A stretch of 64,000 nucleotides of DNA from Aldrovandia affinis. Its lineage: Eukaryota > Chordata > Actinopteri > Notacanthiformes > Halosauridae. The stretch spans positions 7,086,674 through 7,150,673 of the forward strand of contig JAINUG010000026.1 of NCBI GenBank assembly GCA_029706075.1, written 5' to 3'. Each line of letters opens with the position of its first letter. Position 1 is the stretch's first letter. Positions 12,487 through 24,364 of this stretch are shown piece after piece. The notes beneath the pieces are model-generated. The model was not told the DNA's origin and made no database searches. It was given only the letters and a program-made list of their open reading frames with translations. The position numbers and the translations under genes are program-made.

Positions 12487-12684
12487 GGGGCCTCGGATAG
12501 CATAGCGGTCCAACACACTCGCATTGACTGGTGCTTTGCAAGTGTGAGCTGCCTATTACGGTCGCAGTTCGAAACCCAACTGTGCCAGACCAGCCCTGGC
12601 CGGGAGCCCCGATTGGTAGTGCATTTGGCTGTCCGCCCCTGGGAGAGGGTGAGGCGGCACAATAAAAATAAACAAACAAAAAAT
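12487..12684 (+). mobile_element. tRNA-derived SINE, type II, copy C with target duplication
   Basis: The head begins GGGGCCTCGGATAGCATAGC and has a B-box-like GTCGCAGTTCGAAACC. The body has CCTGGCCGGGAGCCCCGATT and TTTGGCTGTCCGCCCC, and the tail is A-rich. A perfect 13-bp direct repeat AAACACCAACATA lies at 12474-12486 and 12685-12697. It sits inside the Tc1 element, so it inserted later. The core module is shared with type I SINEs. Confidence 0.9.
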
Positions 12685-13437
12685 AAACACCAACATAAAG
12701 TGTCTTAATAGGGTGTTGGGTAACCAGAAGCCACCAAGACAGTTTTAATGGACCTTAGCATAGATTCTACAAGTGTCTGGAACTCTTGGAGGGATGAAAT
12801 GCCATTCTTACATGAGAAATTCCATCACTTGGAATTGGTAATTTTGCTGATGGTGGTGTAAAAAGCTGTCTCAGGCGCTGCTCCAGAATCTCCCATAAGT
12901 TTTCATTTGGGTTGAGATCTGGTGACTGAGAAGGCCATGTTATATGGTTTTCATCATTTTCAAGGGTGTTTGGTTGATCTGGATGGATAGTACCTTAGAT
13001 GATGGGCAGCCGACTCATGTAAATGGGTGCTCTAACCTCTGGTTCCGACAGATCATACTAGCTCATGTATGGCTCCTCGGAACTGCTAGTGTACGGCAGT
13101 GGCCACACCCTGGCTCCTAACCTCGGCTGGTTAGCAAAACTACATGAGTGAACCTGTATGGTGGATTCCTGCAGGTGAGGGACGTCTCCCCTCAGTACAT
13201 GAAGACTGCAACGGCGGAATAGGCGGGCTTGGTTGGTAGACTGAATCACCCGGTTATGAGGGCGAAGCAGCAGCAGCCGTTCATTCGACTGTGGCATTCC
13301 TTCGGAGCATCTATAGGAGTGCCGATAACCCGCTGCCTTGCGGTGTGTGGCATTGGTTTTCCAAAGGCTAGCAGAGTAAACTGTACCCAAACCTCAGTAG
13401 TTCTGGCGTCACACTGAGTATTCAGCCACTTGAAAAC

Positions 13438-14761
13438 ATGATGAGTACAACCTACAGCTCCAGGGTTAAAGCCCCTGCATTGAATCTTCCCACTCAGGAG
13501 ACTATTGACACTCAGTCCCATGACGACAGCGTCCGAAACCCTTCTGGGAGGGCCTCATCTGATAAAAGTAGTCGCCTGAAGGGACTTGCTAGACCAAGTA
13601 AAACCATCTTCTTTAGTCAGCTAAACTGTCATAGCCTTTCTTCTCTGTCTTCCAGAGAAGAACTTAACAAACACCTTTGTGACTACGATACATCCGTTGC
13701 CTGTATTCAAGAACACCGTCAAATGCATGGACAAGACGACCCTGACATCCTTGTATCTAGTATAGGGTCTTCAACCATTTTTACTTCCTCCGCAACACGG
13801 AACCTACATGGTTCTGCCATTGGGGGTGTAGCGATTACTGTCAAAACATCTTTGCTCCCTCTGCTCATTTCCATCTCTAAGATGAACAGTAGAATAATGC
13901 TAGCAGTCTTTAAAGGCAATCCAAAGACATACGTTGTCTCCTGCTATTCTCCAACTAACGTCAGTGACGAATCATCTATTACCAATTTTTTTGAGCATCT
14001 CAATGAAACTATCGCCTCCATTCCCCAGCATGCCCTCCTTCTTATTGGTGGTGACTTCAACGCCCATGTAGCAAGGAAGTTTTCCTACCACCCTGCTACT
14101 AACCGAAATGGTCAGTTTCTCACTGAATTTGTTAACCAAAATAACCTTCTTATCACCAATACAATGTTTCAGAAATCGTCAAAGAAACTCTGGACTCATT
14201 GTTCACCTAATAAGTTCCTATCACAGATCGACTTCATTCTTTGTCGTAAACAATGGAGAAATAGCATCCAAGATTCCCAAGCATATTCCACCTCTGATCC
14301 GATCGGTTCCGACCACCGCATTGTCTGTGCTAAGGTTAGGCTCAGTCTTCATTCTGCAAAACCATCTGCTCTCTTGAAGCTAAATTGGGCCGCCATGACT
14401 ACGGATCAAAATCTTGCATCTGCAATTGAGGACCATATTTCAGATGAGTGGTTCTCTATGGACACTGATGTCCAGTCCTATGGCAACTTTGTTGATACAT
14501 GTGTGAAAATTGGGAAGTCAATCCTTCCGTCTCAAGCTAAACTGCCTCCCAACCTTGTTTGCACTAGCCCAGTTAACTTAGCTAGGACCAATGTGCTAGC
14601 TTCCACAATCGATGATCTCCCTGCTACTCAGTCCAACCTCAGAGCTGTGTATGACGAGCAAGAAGACATTAGAGTCAACAACACAATTAGTACTTTTGAC
14701 AAACGTGAATTCACCAGTGACTTGCATTGTGCCTGGAAATTAGTTAAACAGCTCTCTGGTA
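13438..14761 (+). pseudogene. LINE endonuclease (APE-type) region
   Basis: The frame opens at 13438 and encodes an apurinic-type endonuclease that nicks target DNA for reverse transcription. Visible motifs by residue: QLNCHSL at 61-67, IQEHR at 90-94 with the metal-binding Glu, GGVAITVK at 129-136, CYSPTN at 169-174, GGDFNAH at 204-210, SQIDFILC at 262-269 and SDHRI at 291-295. These are the expected catalytic blocks in the expected order. The frame is open without a stop through about residue 441, then enters foreign sequence (14762-14880). The remaining 55 codons of the 496-codon ORF come from that insertion and a shifted frame, not from the LINE protein. Confidence 0.85.
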
Positions 14762-14880
14762 GATATATATATACATACATACATACATATATGCCATTTA
14801 GCAGACGCTTTTATCCAAAGCGACTTACAGTAGTGAATGCATACATTTTTGTAAGCGGTCCAACACTGTATTCATCCAAG
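14762..14880 (-). mobile_element. Antisense L2/SINE 3'-tail fragment inside the LINE
   Basis: A (CATA)n-like tract (about 14771-14790) is followed by CATTTAGCAGACGCTTTTAT and CAAAGCGACTTACA. This is the complement of the UnaL2-type tail seen elsewhere here. The stem-loop is antisense to the host LINE. The LINE reading (EDRMASWKSHF) resumes at about 14881. No clear target duplication was found. Confidence 0.75.
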
Positions 14881-16500
14881 GTGAAGATCGAATGGCCTCA
14901 TGGAAGTCTCATTTTGAAAACCTTCTGAATTCTGATAATAATACCAATGCTTAAGGTACAATTGACCCAATCTTTAAAACCAACTCTAACATTCCCACCG
15001 GCAAATTTTCTCAAGCCGAGGTCAATGCGGCTATCGCGCAAATGAAACTTGGCAAGGCCCCTGGTATGGACAGCATCCCTATCGAAGTTTGGAGGCTTCC
15101 CAAACTGAAGAAGTGTCTTACACACTTCTGTAATACAACCTTGGAAGGAAATTGCCCGCCTGAATGGGGCATCTCCGGCATTGTGCCAGTTCCGAAAAAA
15201 GGTGACCTGACCATCCCAGACAACTATCGGGGAATCAGTCTAACTCAAACAGCTGCAAAAATCTACAACCGTCTTTTGCTGAATCGTATTCGTCCTGAGT
15301 TGGAAAAGGTCCTTCACCCCAACCAAAATGGTTTTCGGCCTCTGAGATCTACTTCTTCACAAATCCTTGCTCTCAGATGAATAATTGAGGAAATTCGAAA
15401 TCATCAGAAAGAAGCTGCAATAATCTTCATTGACTTCCGCAAAGCATTCGATTCTATCAACAGTGTTCAGACCCACAATGTTTAAAATTTTGAATGCTTA
15501 CGGAATCCCGGAGGAGATTGTAAATGCCATCAAAATTATGTATGAGGATACAAGTGCAGTCGTTCTCACTCCGGAAGGCGAAACTGATTCATTTTTCATC
15601 AACACCGGCATTCTCCAGGGTGATCCACTTGCCCCCTATCAATTCATCATAGTTTTGGACTACGCCCTGCGGATAGCAATAAACGACACTGACGGTCTAA
15701 CTCTGACCTGCCGTAGAAGTAGTAGATATCCTGCTCAACACCTCTCTGACCTAGATTACGCTGATGACATTAGTCTGCTTGCTGACACCCTTTGAGATGC
15801 AGAATCTCTCCTCCACAAAGTTGAAACTTGCTGCAAGTCCATTGGTCTCTCTCTTAATGCAAAGAAAACTAAGTACATTCACCTCAATCCCTCCACCACT
15901 GGTGACATCATAGCGCTTGATAGCAGTAAGATCGACAAAGTTGATGACTTCAAATACCTGGGCTCCTACACAAACTCGACCCACGATGTTGAATGTAGGA
16001 AGGCTCAAGCTTGGTCTGCTCTCCACTCATTGAGGAATGTTTGGCAATCTTCAATCCGTAAAAGCTCCAAAATTAACATCTTTAAAACATCTGTGGAGTC
16101 CATTCTCCTCTATGGGTGTGAGTCTTGGGCCCTCACCAGCAAGATCACTAAGTCCATCGATGGTACCTACACGGATGTTGCGTGCTGTCCAGAATGTTTC
16201 CTGGCAGGACCACCTTCCAAACTTTGCCCTGTACGGTGCCCTCCCCTCCATCTCAAGTGTCATCAGACAGCGTCGTCTTCGGCTAGCTAGCCGGCTAGCC
16301 GCTGGCTCATTAGCACAATGAGCCAGCCAGTCGTGTCCTCCTTTGGACGCCAGACTCTCCCCGTCGTAGAGGTCGACCTAACATCACCCTTAAATCGTCC
16401 ATTGAACTGGAGACAGGACTGTGCGGATCGTCTCTTCGCAATGCAATGCTTGACAGGGAATGCTGGATGAAGCTCATCAGGTCATCACAGATGTGAATGA
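14881..16500 (+). pseudogene. LINE reverse transcriptase region, broken
   Basis: Continuation of the same LINE. LGKAPGMDSIPIEVW (15048-15092) is the first RT block, followed by VPVPKKGDLTIPDNYRGISL (about 15187-15246), NGFRPLRST, IFIDFRKAFDS (about 15423-15455), GILQGDPLAPYQF (about 15607-15645) and the catalytic YADD at 15757-15768. Beyond it lie KTKYIHLNPS, FKYLGSY and LLYGCESWALT (about 16108-16140), then the C-terminal RMLRAVQNVSW block. Stops occur at 15378 and 15793, with a frameshift near 15460 and another after 16150. Confidence 0.85.
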
Positions 16501-16789
16501 ATGAATTAATTAATTAATTAATCATTTTCATGCTCATCAAACCAGTGACCACTTGTGCCCCGTGGATAGGGCATTGTCATCCTGGAAGAGACCACTCCCA
16601 TTAGGATAGAAATGCTTCACTATAGGATGAAGGTGTATCACTCGGAATGGGTTTGTATTCATTGGGGTTTACCTTTCTCTCTAAGGGGTTAAGTGACGTA
16701 AACCATGCCACCTACATCATAACAGAGCCACCAGAACCCTTAATTTACTCAACTGTTTCCTTTATTTTGGGAGTTACCTGTAGCTGCAT

Positions 16790-17235
16790 GCAGCAAAGCC
16801 AGTTAAAAAAGCACAAGCACAAAACAAGCGGACTGTGTGCAGTGGAGAGAATCCAGTCCAAAAATGTTCACTATGTTCCTATGTGCCTATGTGTGTATGT
16901 CTCAGCAGCAGATTCTGGACGCTTTCATCAGTGAAAGATAGGATAGCAAAGTTATTTTCTGCAGGCCTAATGGTAGCTCCATAACGTACTATGAATATAT
17001 ATATATATATATTTGTAAAGGTTATTTATCAACTTTGGGTAGAAAAAATATCTGTATACAGCACATTATCTGTGCTTTTCCAAATAGAGTATTCAGGTTC
17101 TGATACACCCTGAATGTCCACATAATGAATCCTGTGTCCAATAAGTCACCTTGTGACAATTGGATCTGATGAGTGGACATTATGATATTAATAATGAATG
17201 TTCCCATAAGCATTGATGTGCTTGAAATCATGTTC
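16790..17235. other. Unique spacer with TA microsatellite
   Basis: No gene is seen. (AT)n lies at about 16995-17011. Confidence 0.4.
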
Positions 17236-17239
17236 CACC

Positions 17240-17530
17240 TGATAAAATCAACTAAAATGATTCACACCCTTAATGAAAATGAGCAATAAAATAAACAATA
17301 CAGGTAATGAGCTATATTTTATGCTTAAAAATATATGCTTATATTCTAATACAATTGCTCAGAGAAAAAGATTTAGTTTAATAATTTTTTCCCTAAAAAA
17401 ATGATTCGCACCCATGCTTTCAGTACTCTTACTACTGAATCATCTTCTATAGTGTTTTATGAGATTGGTGAATGTACTGGGGGGTAAAGTCTGATTACAG
17501 TTATAGTTCAAAAACCCTTTTTCTATTCAT
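17240..17530 (-). mobile_element. Tc1-like terminal fragment
   Basis: Sequence from ATTCACACCCTTAATGAAAA through GCTCAGAGAAAAAGATTTAG to CAGTACTCTTACTACTGAAT matches the inner terminal-repeat region of a Tc1 family and resembles 7545-7740 in this window. Only the end region remains and there is no transposase frame. Confidence 0.55.
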
Positions 17531-17539
17531 TAATACAGG

Positions 17540-19720
17540 CACTGCTTATGGAGGCACACCTTGGTTCTGCTGAGGTACATCACACAGAAAAACACATGAC
17601 AGCAGTGTTCTGTGACTGTTTAATTTCCACGCTACAAAAACCATGCTGTTCATGACATTCCTATCCCTTGGAACGTTAATTCTTACATCTTGATATTCAT
17701 AATCGCAGTCGCAAACAACCCTCCCTTTTACATAGAATATGATTATAGAATGTACATTGTGCAATTAAATTCATCACAGCATATGCAAAGCCTTCTTTGT
17801 TTTAAATGGGTCATGTTTGTATGTTTTTTGTTGTTGTTCTTTTTGTTCATTGTTATTCTTTTTTCCCTTTGTGTGGCCCGGTCTTAAAGTAGCAACTTTG
17901 GCTCCTTCCAATGGAAGTCTCCTGGGGGTACCAAAGACTGTGTTTTGAATGTGTCATCTGTCATTCGTGGAGCTCACTGATGTACGAGTAACCACCCTGA
18001 AAGATGGAGCAAAGCAAGAAGAAAGAAGAAAATGAGAGAGAAGAAAAATGTTAGAAGTCCAGAGATCCAACGTTTAGATGAGCATTCATCTCAGCAAAGA
18101 ACCCTGTCTCTCCAAAGAAATTCCAACAAAGACCTTTCTTGTTTCTTGCAAAGGCAAGAAGGTTAAGGGAGTCTGTCAAAACTAGACCAAGAGAATCCAG
18201 TAACTCTCCTCTGGCTGTTTAGCCACTCCAAATTGTCAATTTCTATGTGGGGTGGGGGAGGGAGGGGTCAAATAAAAACATTTCTTAAAAAATATGGTAA
18301 TGGCAAGTTAGCATATTTATCATTTGTAATATGTTTTTTCTTCTTTTTCTTCTCTTTTTCATTGTCTGTTAAGCAGCGGGCTTTGTCAGCAAGTGCAGCC
18401 ATCTTCATATTTTGGGCCATAAAACTTTGGCTGTCCCTGCACTTTTAAAAATGTCTGTAGAAGTAGAACTGAGATTGTTACAATGATTTTAAAGGACCCC
18501 CCTCCCCCACCAAACCCCCAAAAAGCACAAAATCAGCATGTTCTATTGCCAAGACTTCCCTTTCATTTAAATGAATCCACTTATGTTGATTTAAACCATT
18601 CTACTTCCTTCCCAGGACTCATTTTAAACATCAATGTCTGCCATCTTATCCAAATTGCTCCTGCCTTTGTCCGTGTTTGAAAATGTAAATATCTCGCTAT
18701 TGTTCCTCTGCAGCACTGTGTGCAAAGTCATTGACCAACTTTGGGTAGAAAATTTTCATCTAATGCGTTTTGTAGGAAACATTTTTAAAAATGAACAGCG
18801 GCCAGTGATTTCTGTAAGAAATCAGAACCTAATTACAACCATTCTGTCTTTGCCTCCTGGTTACAAGTGTGTCAAAGAAAGAATAAAAGAAACCCACTTG
18901 GAAAATGTGTGCAATTACAACCACAAAAAGATAGCTTACATATTTTCTGAGACATGATGTATGGATTTGCACCAATATCTCCAAATACATGTGTACTGTA
19001 CCATCAGCTGCAGAAGTAACCGCTATGCACCCTTTCTCAAATATTCCACGATTTACAGATATTCGCCAGCTTCCTTTGAAATGGAATGGATAGGGTTCAT
19101 TTCATATAATAAAAGCATTTTGTCTGCATTCCAACATCCTGCCAGACAGTGATAGGGAGTACAGATGGCTGTTTTGACAAAAGTGAGATTTAATGCAACG
19201 TGAGGGGAAACCTAATGAAATGTCCTCGATTTGCTCATACATATTCCGACGCCAGGCCTTTGTTTTGATTGCTGCTTTGTTTGTATCTTGGAGGACTGTC
19301 AGTGTATTTTATTACTTTGCTTTAACACAAAGATTAAGTGAAATGCGAACAGACAGAAGACAAACGCTGAGTGAAGCTTCAATATTGAATATCACTCTTA
19401 GAAGAAATTGCTGTCTAACCAGGAATATGAAAGTAAACAAATTGCCGGCCTCATTTAGAGTATGTGTAATCCTTATAAGCAGTTTCATAAGCCTAAAAAT
19501 AAAAAAATGCAATTTGCTTGTACCAGGTATCAGGAGACCAGGTCATAACATTGCATACATATTTGAAAATAATTTTATAGCAAACACAGGAAAATGAGTT
19601 TTAATGCAGGCACAACATGAAAAAAACTATTTTTTGTATGGAACATCCTACAAAATTAAATAGGGTAGAACCTCTGAGATATATTGAAATGCAGGTTGTT
19701 CAGAACTCTTTGAAAGTGAC
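17540..19720. other. Unique non-coding sequence
   Basis: No recognisable coding motif. ORFs of up to 134 codons (19193-19597) occur in AT-rich sequence without domains or splice context. 18540-19160 is less repetitive than its surroundings and may include conserved non-coding sequence. That is inference. Confidence 0.4.
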
Positions 19721-19722
19721 GT

Positions 19723-19725
19723 GAA

Positions 19726-19792
<67 letters not shown>
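19723..19792. repeat. (TA)n microsatellite
   Basis: Nearly pure TA dinucleotides over about 70 bases, followed by an impure TG/CA-rich stretch to about 20045 (TGTGTGTG blocks with GAGAGAG). Confidence 0.95.
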
Positions 19793-19794
<2 letters not shown>

Positions 19795-19799
19795 CTTAA

Positions 19800-22190
19800 T
19801 CCTTATGTATTTGAATCGTATAGTTATATTGAATAATTATAGCACAGTGAGAATACATATACAGATTGTATGTGTGTCTCTGTGCGCATGTTTGTGAGAG
19901 AGATGTCTGTGTGAGAGAGATCGGTTCATGTGTGTGTGTATGTGTTTGATTGCCTGCTTGAATATGTGTTTGTGTTTGTTTGCGTACGACTGTGTTTGTG
20001 AGAGAGATGCCTGAGTGTGAGGGAGAGGTGTGTGTGTGTTCACATGTGTCGGCCTCCTTATAATGTAATAATTTTACAGCTTCACTGCTGTTCATCTTCA
20101 TTGCTGCAAAGTCATTTGTTTCTGCACACATAAAGAGCTGCTTCTCCCAATCAGCAAAACAGGTGCTGTTTGGGCTGAGTTTTCTCTGTGCTGTAGACTC
20201 TATAGTGGAAACAGGGGAAGAGGAGTCTTCAAAAACAGCAGCCTTTGAAGGATAGCCATGTCTTCTCTCTCCTCTCTGTACTTTCCAAAAACACAGCATG
20301 TCAGTTCTTTTTTATCTTATTTTGTGTGTCCGTATAGCAACACCCATGTCTGGTAGCAGATTACACTATAATGTAGGCTTTCCAAATATGAGACAGTGCT
20401 GTTGGGTATGGCTGTGTGATGGCAGAGGACTCATGTCTTACGATAAATAGCAAGCTCAAGCTCTTCTATATTTAATAGAGATCTTCTGAGAGAAGTTCTG
20501 AGATAATTAGACATATAATATAAAGATATTCAGTGCACGGAAGCCATGCAGGGAATGAAGGTAAAGTCGCATGCAGGTGGCCATGTGTTTGCTCAAGGAA
20601 AATTTAAATAAAGGGTCACATTAAAACAGATATGAAGAAGTCTGAGGCATGAAGACCGGAGTTGTGTAACACGTCGTCAATTATTGAGGGGCGTGTATGA
20701 AGAGTCGAGCGAAAGAGAGCAGCTGTAATATTTAATAACCGGGGCCTCTTTTCACCGGGGATTCATAAAAGAACATCACACGCTCCGTACTGCATTGCGC
20801 GGGCTGCAGTCACCAGAGAAAGGGAAAAAAATCAAGACTTTCTGCTAGCATCCTGAAAGTGACATTGAGGCAGAGTCCTTGAAGAAAAAAAAGGACAAGC
20901 ACTCTGGGGACTGATATCTTTCCTTTCTCCTCTCTGTCACTCCGTCCCGGAGTTTCACAAGCTTGGGAGCCTGGCCTACGAAGAAGAGGAGGAGGAGGAG
21001 GAGGAGGAGGAGCAGCATCCAGCCACAACCCAGCTGAGGCTGCTTTATTAAAACCGGTACATTAACTCCAAACCCAGAAATCCTGCCTTTATTGCAAGGT
21101 GTTGCGGGAGCCCGTCGGGTCAATCTGCAATAAAACGCATCAATTTTGCCGTCCTTGCCACAGCTAAAACCCCCTCAGCTGAATCGTTAACTCCTCTTTA
21201 AAGCTGCGTGGGGGCCCCGGCACGCCACTCCCATAACCCCTTATAGTGCATTAACCTGACTTTCCAACACCCACAGAGAGAAAATAACTGAGAGACAGGC
21301 TGGGCCTGTGCCTGTGATAAAACAGATTTAGAGGCACACATCTGGGAAAAGGAGGAGGTGGCAGCAGGGTGCAGAAAGAGGCCGTTTAACTTCACCTGAA
21401 ACAGACACCAAAGCCCAATTCAAATCCAGCCACACTGTCCATTTCCCACTCCTTCACCACCATGCTCACATGTAAATATAAATAAAAATACATATTTTAG
21501 GCAGAGACAACATTTTCCGGGAAAGAAAGAAAATAAAACCCCATAAAGATTAACGCTACTTTCTGCACTTCCCATCTGCAGGTGTCTCAAAAAGTGGGAC
21601 GGGACAGGGGAGGGGGGAGGGTGGTGGTGAATTAATGTCATTAATGAGCTAGATTGGGACCACTGGAGATTAATGATTAATTATGTCCCATTTCCCCCGT
21701 TGGACTCCTTGGAGACTAATAAGACACGTAACGCGGTTGCAATCAGCCAGAGGGGAAAGCGGCCTCACCGAGAAATGTGGGGATAGGTCAAGTTGAGGCC
21801 TGGCGGGATGGGAGCCTGCAGGGTCTTAGATCACCACCACCTGGTGCGCTCCCCCAAGAGGCTACAGTCTGCCATGTAACTCTGCAGGGCACCCAGCACC
21901 CAGAGTAGCGATTTTTTAGTGGGGGAAGGAAGGCTGACTTCATCACTCATATGTGAGGACTCCCTCTCTCCGCTTAGGAAACTGGAGCACAGCAAAATTA
22001 GCATAGAGTTCACTTTCAGTTTCAGGTGGAACTGAAAAACAGAGTTTCCCCCATGGTTTGTGATGCCATGGGGTGTCTAGCGGGACATCTCTCCCTCGAA
22101 GGCACTATTCCAAAATGACACCTCGCGTCTCCTCATGCTTAGTCAAGCAGCACAGTGGATCACCGAGGCCTTGTTCATACTGATAACAAC
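19800..22190. other. Unique, partly GC-richer non-coding sequence; possible regulatory block
   Basis: A (GAG)n run lies at 20981-21013. The interval 20640-21400 is less AT-rich than its neighbours and contains several non-repetitive blocks. It could hold a promoter, an untranslated exon or conserved enhancers. The open frames in it come from the GAG run and lack protein motifs. Confidence 0.4.
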
Positions 22191-22195
22191 TGTAC

Positions 22196-22198
<3 letters not shown>

Positions 22199-22235
<37 letters not shown>

Positions 22236-22242
22236 TGTGTGT
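22199..22242. repeat. (GT)n microsatellite
   Basis: Pure GT for over 30 bases, then interrupted GT/GTTT to about 22257. Confidence 0.95.
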
Positions 22243-23471
22243 CTGTTTGTTTGTGTGCGTATGTATGTCTCACAAACTGTAAAATGGGGTCACAAAGGGC
22301 CAGGTTGTTTTCTTGCCAACAGATTCTTGATAACGAGATTCCGATATTTTGCTTGCTATATATATTTTGTGCTAAAGGCATATTCTAACAAAACAACCAA
22401 ACAAACCATGAACAGTTCTTGCAAATTAAATCAATGAGGTCATAATTCTGTGTCTTAGAGAAGATAACCTGTTTTATAACATTTGCACTGCTTAAATTAA
22501 AGTGACCCTTATATTGTCCTGTAGCTTGTGATACCAAAACAATACACTTTACTGAATTACATCTATCCAGACATATACACAATGTCTTTGCTAAGATACA
22601 GTATTTTCTATTTTTAACTCACTGTGTAAAACATTCATGAATAGGACAGATGATGATATAAAAGAACAAGATGAAGCCATTAAGAAATACATAATTAGGC
22701 AATGCATTATAAAATGTGCATGCACTGTGCTCTCTTCACATGTTTACATTTTCATGCCAATAGCATGATGCAAAGGGTCACCCATCAAGCTAATCCACTT
22801 GAACTAATTTCATTTATACCCCCTACTGGGCAAAGCAAACCTCTTGCCAGCATCCAATTAATGTTGCACCTATTTCCATGGTTCTTACATAATGCCTGTC
22901 TAATTAGGCTCTCAAAACCCAATTTTTCTATCCGTGCCAGTACTTTCTCAATATTGTTTCACTAAATAGTATCCCTCTTCAAAAAAGTAGAATGTAGACC
23001 ATTGCCCTGTTATAAAGGGAAATTGTGGAAAATAGTTGAAAAGTGCTACAGCACCCTCTACTGGTCAGCAACAGAGATGTCTAGCACACTTGCCTTAGAT
23101 GCAGCTGCACAAGATTGCTGTGCACGGGTTGTAGGTGGCCGAACCATCATACCTATGCCTCTTCTCATGACCAGCTCCCTATCAGTGGTAAACAATCAGC
23201 CCAAGCCCCACGGCTGCGCGAACGTGACGCAGAAGGGTGTATCCACATTTCTGTTCACTCTTCTGGTCGACTGTAACAGGGGCGCTTTCTACGTGTAAGG
23301 GGAGAAAACAAGAAAGATGAACGGAGAATAATAATCACCTCTCTTCTGTTTTCACCCACCAGTGCGGCTGCTGGAGGGGGGTAACATCATGAATGCGCAC
23401 ACAGGATTGTAAAAAATGGCCAATTTCACGAGCACCACATCTGTAAATCTCAGCATAGCATGTCGGGTAAG

Positions 23472-23629
23472 ATGTCGGACCCTGACAAGAGCCCAGTAAT
23501 TAGTGAGACAGCGGAGGGGTCAGGCTCCCAAACCCAGGATGACAGAGGCCCCCCGTCGCCCACCAGGCCAGGAGGAGGGAGGACCCAGGGGTTTCGCTGT
23601 GGTTTGTGCATGGGGACCGGGGAGTCTGG
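23472..23629 (+). CDS. Candidate first coding exon, gene not recognised
   Basis: ATG at 23472 with A at -3 opens a frame of 52 full codons plus two bases that stays open up to a strong splice donor, CTGG|GTAAGC (intron begins at 23630). The translation starts MSDPDKSPVISETAEGSGSQ and ends with FRCGLCMGTGESG before the donor. It is hydrophilic, rich in Ser/Pro/Gly and Asp/Glu, and looks like the disordered N-terminus of a nuclear protein. The Cys-x-x-Cys pair near the end could begin a metal-binding unit that continues in the next exon. The stretch is clearly more GC-rich than its neighbours. I see no downstream exon I can pair with it. Chance occurrence remains possible. Confidence 0.35.
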
Positions 23630-24077
23630 GTAAGCACCAGCATGATCCCAGAGGCTATGATTCAGTAGAAATGTGTGCGGTCCTGTGTGCATCATGTTCA
23701 GTCACGCAACATGCTTCACCTGCAGTCGGCTGAGCTGAGTCTTCCTGCCCCCGCTGACTGAAACTGGCACCGGATCTCCTGGAACACGTACCCATGTCAT
23801 ACACCATGTGGTATGATGCAGGGTTAATACTGCTCTCCTGTGAATCACTGTTTGTACTATGCAAAGACAATAATGTAGAGTAATGTTACTTTTGCTAAAT
23901 CAATAAATGGTGAGCTCCATGCTACCTTCAGTATACTTTTTTATTGTTATACTCTATATTTGTATTTATTCAGCTTGATGTTTACTGAAATTATGGCTGT
24001 TCTGTACCTATTATTGTTGTTATTCTTTTCCACCCTGTGATATTTATTCAATGTATTACACAATATAAGCCTTTGTA

Positions 24078-24138
24078 AATCACTCTGAATAAGAGTGTTT
24101 GTCACAAATAATAATATATATATATATATATATATATA
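24078..24138 (+). repeat. Decayed L2-type tail plus (TA)n
   Basis: GTAAATCACTCTGAATAAGA with GTGTTTG at 24078-24104 is a mutated form of the stem-loop tail, with the stem halves CACTCT and AGAGTG retained. (AT)n follows at 24115-24138. Confidence 0.55.
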
Positions 24139-24363
24139 ATTTTTTTAAATACATAATAATACACTTTTATTTGTTATGCACCTTTCAAGAAACCCAAGGT
24201 CGCAGTACAGTAGGAGGAGTTGATAAACGTTACATAAAACATACATTTAAGCAGATAAAAGAAACAGGAGACACATACACCAAGATGACAACAGACAATA
24301 ATATAAAAACACAACAGTATAAAACAACTACAGTATAAAAAAAGAAAAAAACAGGAAGAGAGA

Positions 24364-24364
<1 letters not shown>

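Larger units (their letters stand above)
12963..16520 (+). mobile_element. Non-LTR retrotransposon (APE + RT), near full length
   Basis: A LINE inserted in the Tc1 element and bounded by a 10-bp direct repeat ATCATTTTCA at 12953-12962 and 16521-16530. 12963-13437 is the 5' leader, followed by the endonuclease frame, an RT region with YADD, and a C-terminal region. The 3' end is a simple tail of GAATGAATGAATTAATTAAT type rather than poly-A. The LYGCESWALT block after the RT resembles RTE-like elements, but the clade is uncertain. Stops and frameshifts show it is no longer active. The precise ends indicate a full-length or nearly full-length insertion. Confidence 0.85.
12438..16780 (-). mobile_element. 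Tc1-like element split by a SINE and a LINE
   Basis: Terminal sequences CAGGTAACTGCC at 12438 and its complement ending at 16780 are flanked by TA (12436-12437 and 16781-16782). The same terminus starts another copy at 27984. Without the insertions the element is only about 560 bp, so it is internally deleted. The minus strand still encodes the transposase C-terminal half: an FQDDNA block near 16585-16600 and the [20 protein letters not shown] block near 12880-12945, on either side of the LINE. The first part of the transposase is gone. Confidence 0.85.

Noticed and set aside
19193..19597. 134-codon ORF as a host exon
   Set aside because: No motif, no convincing splice sites and AT-rich codon use like the surrounding DNA.
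20845..21123. Poly-Leu/Pro ORFs on the minus strand
   Set aside because: They are generated by the (GAG)n run; no signal peptide context or splice sites.
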